From Bacteroidales bacterium (GTDB lineage: Bacteria > Bacteroidota > Bacteroidia > Bacteroidales > UBA12170), in NCBI GenBank assembly GCA_027858955.1, contig JAQIBR010000166.1, forward strand, positions 1 to 36,939: a stretch of 36,939 nt of DNA. The letters are read 5' to 3'. Shown here piece after piece: positions 36,695 through 36,939 of the stretch. The stretch's first letter is position 1, and each line of letters opens with the position of its first letter. Both the position numbers and the translations under genes were made by a program. The notes below the pieces were generated by a model that searched no databases, was not told the origin of the DNA, and worked only from the letters and a program-made list of their open reading frames with translations.

Positions 36695-36939
36695 ATGAGC
36701 ACCTACACACAAATTCTTTATCAAATAGTTTTCACGACCAAAAACAATGAAATGACCATGATTGAATCAGGTCAAGAAAAACTATTCAAATACATTGTGG
36801 GAATCGTAAAAAACAAAAAATGCCATTTGTATAGAATAGGTGGAGTGGCAGATCACATACATATCATTACACACATACATCCAACTGTAGCAGTAGCTAA
36901 TTTAGTTAAAGATATAAAACTTGGTGCATCGAGTTTTAT
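36695..36939 (+). CDS. IS200-like HUH transposase, 3' end outside window
   Basis: Begins at ATG 36695 and runs open to the window edge (81 codons visible). The frame begins MSTYTQILYQIVFTTKNN and has the HUH motif H-I-H in ADHIHIITHIHP, preceded by NKKCHLYRIGGV. This resembles the short (about 150-residue) IS200/IS605 TnpA-type proteins rather than the longer RAYT at 11126. The tyrosine lies beyond the edge. Five hairpins upstream likely relate to it. Confidence 0.85.
   Translation, partial: MSTYTQILYQIVFTTKNNEMTMIESGQEKLFKYIVGIVKNKKCHLYRIGGVADHIHIITHIHPTVAVANLVKDIKLGASSF

Overview
The window is AT-rich chromosomal DNA from a member of the Bacteroidota, most likely an anaerobic or facultative marine/sediment lineage near Marinilabiliales or Bacteroidales (inference). 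Support: several genes are preceded by the TAnnTTTG -7 element of the Bacteroidota primary sigma factor, Shine-Dalgarno sequences are weak, there is a menaquinone gene (menD), a tungsten-type aldehyde:ferredoxin oxidoreductase, SPOR and DUF3575-type outer membrane proteins, and many short palindromic intergenic repeats typical of the phylum. The core genes are ordinary housekeeping genes; the accessory content lies at about 0-6.7 kb, 11.1-11.7 kb, 26.7-32.9 kb and the last 0.5 kb.

Layout. 0.2-6.7 kb (minus strand): a four-gene exopolysaccharide synthesis/export operon. In transcription order it encodes an outer-membrane TolC-like protein with an extra alpha/beta domain and a C-terminal SPOR domain, an HlyD-like periplasmic adaptor, a cytoplasmic zinc-ribbon protein ending in a degenerate GGDEF-like domain, and a processive family-2 glycosyltransferase whose start overlaps the previous stop (ATGA). 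Divergent from it is a REC-histidine kinase, then ligA (convergent, stops overlapping), a small outer-membrane barrel, a REP-associated HUH transposase carrying an internal palindrome, folC and the bifunctional NAD(P)HX repair gene. 14.7-20 kb: a methyltransferase, aldehyde ferredoxin oxidoreductase, a PLP aminotransferase and a small membrane protein. 20.4-26.7 kb: menD (bracketed by two imperfect palindromic elements), an AlkD-like HEAT protein, threonine aldolase, a helix-hairpin-helix membrane protein and guaA.

26.7-32.7 kb is a small defence-type island. A single-chain restriction-modification protein (N-terminal PD-(D/E)XK nuclease, N6-adenine methylase, specificity region) is followed by two unknown genes, one a membrane-anchored small protein and one with a possible HEPN-like Rx4H motif, separated by a comparatively GC-rich spacer. 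The restriction gene is the most striking object in the window. Its reading frame stays open through three palindromic or repeat insertions, the largest being a 512-bp cassette with hairpin ends that encodes a complete DUF559 (VSR-like) endonuclease domain. The paired bases in its terminal hairpins differ between the two ends in a compensating way, suggesting that the folded form matters.

32.9-36.2 kb: a fused fatty-acid kinase (FakA-like DAK2 plus middle domain, joined to a FakB-like DegV domain) and a PIN-PhoH ATPase. The window ends inside an IS200-like HUH transposase gene preceded by a dense array of perfect hairpins, so single-strand-hairpin mobile elements are a recurring theme of this region.
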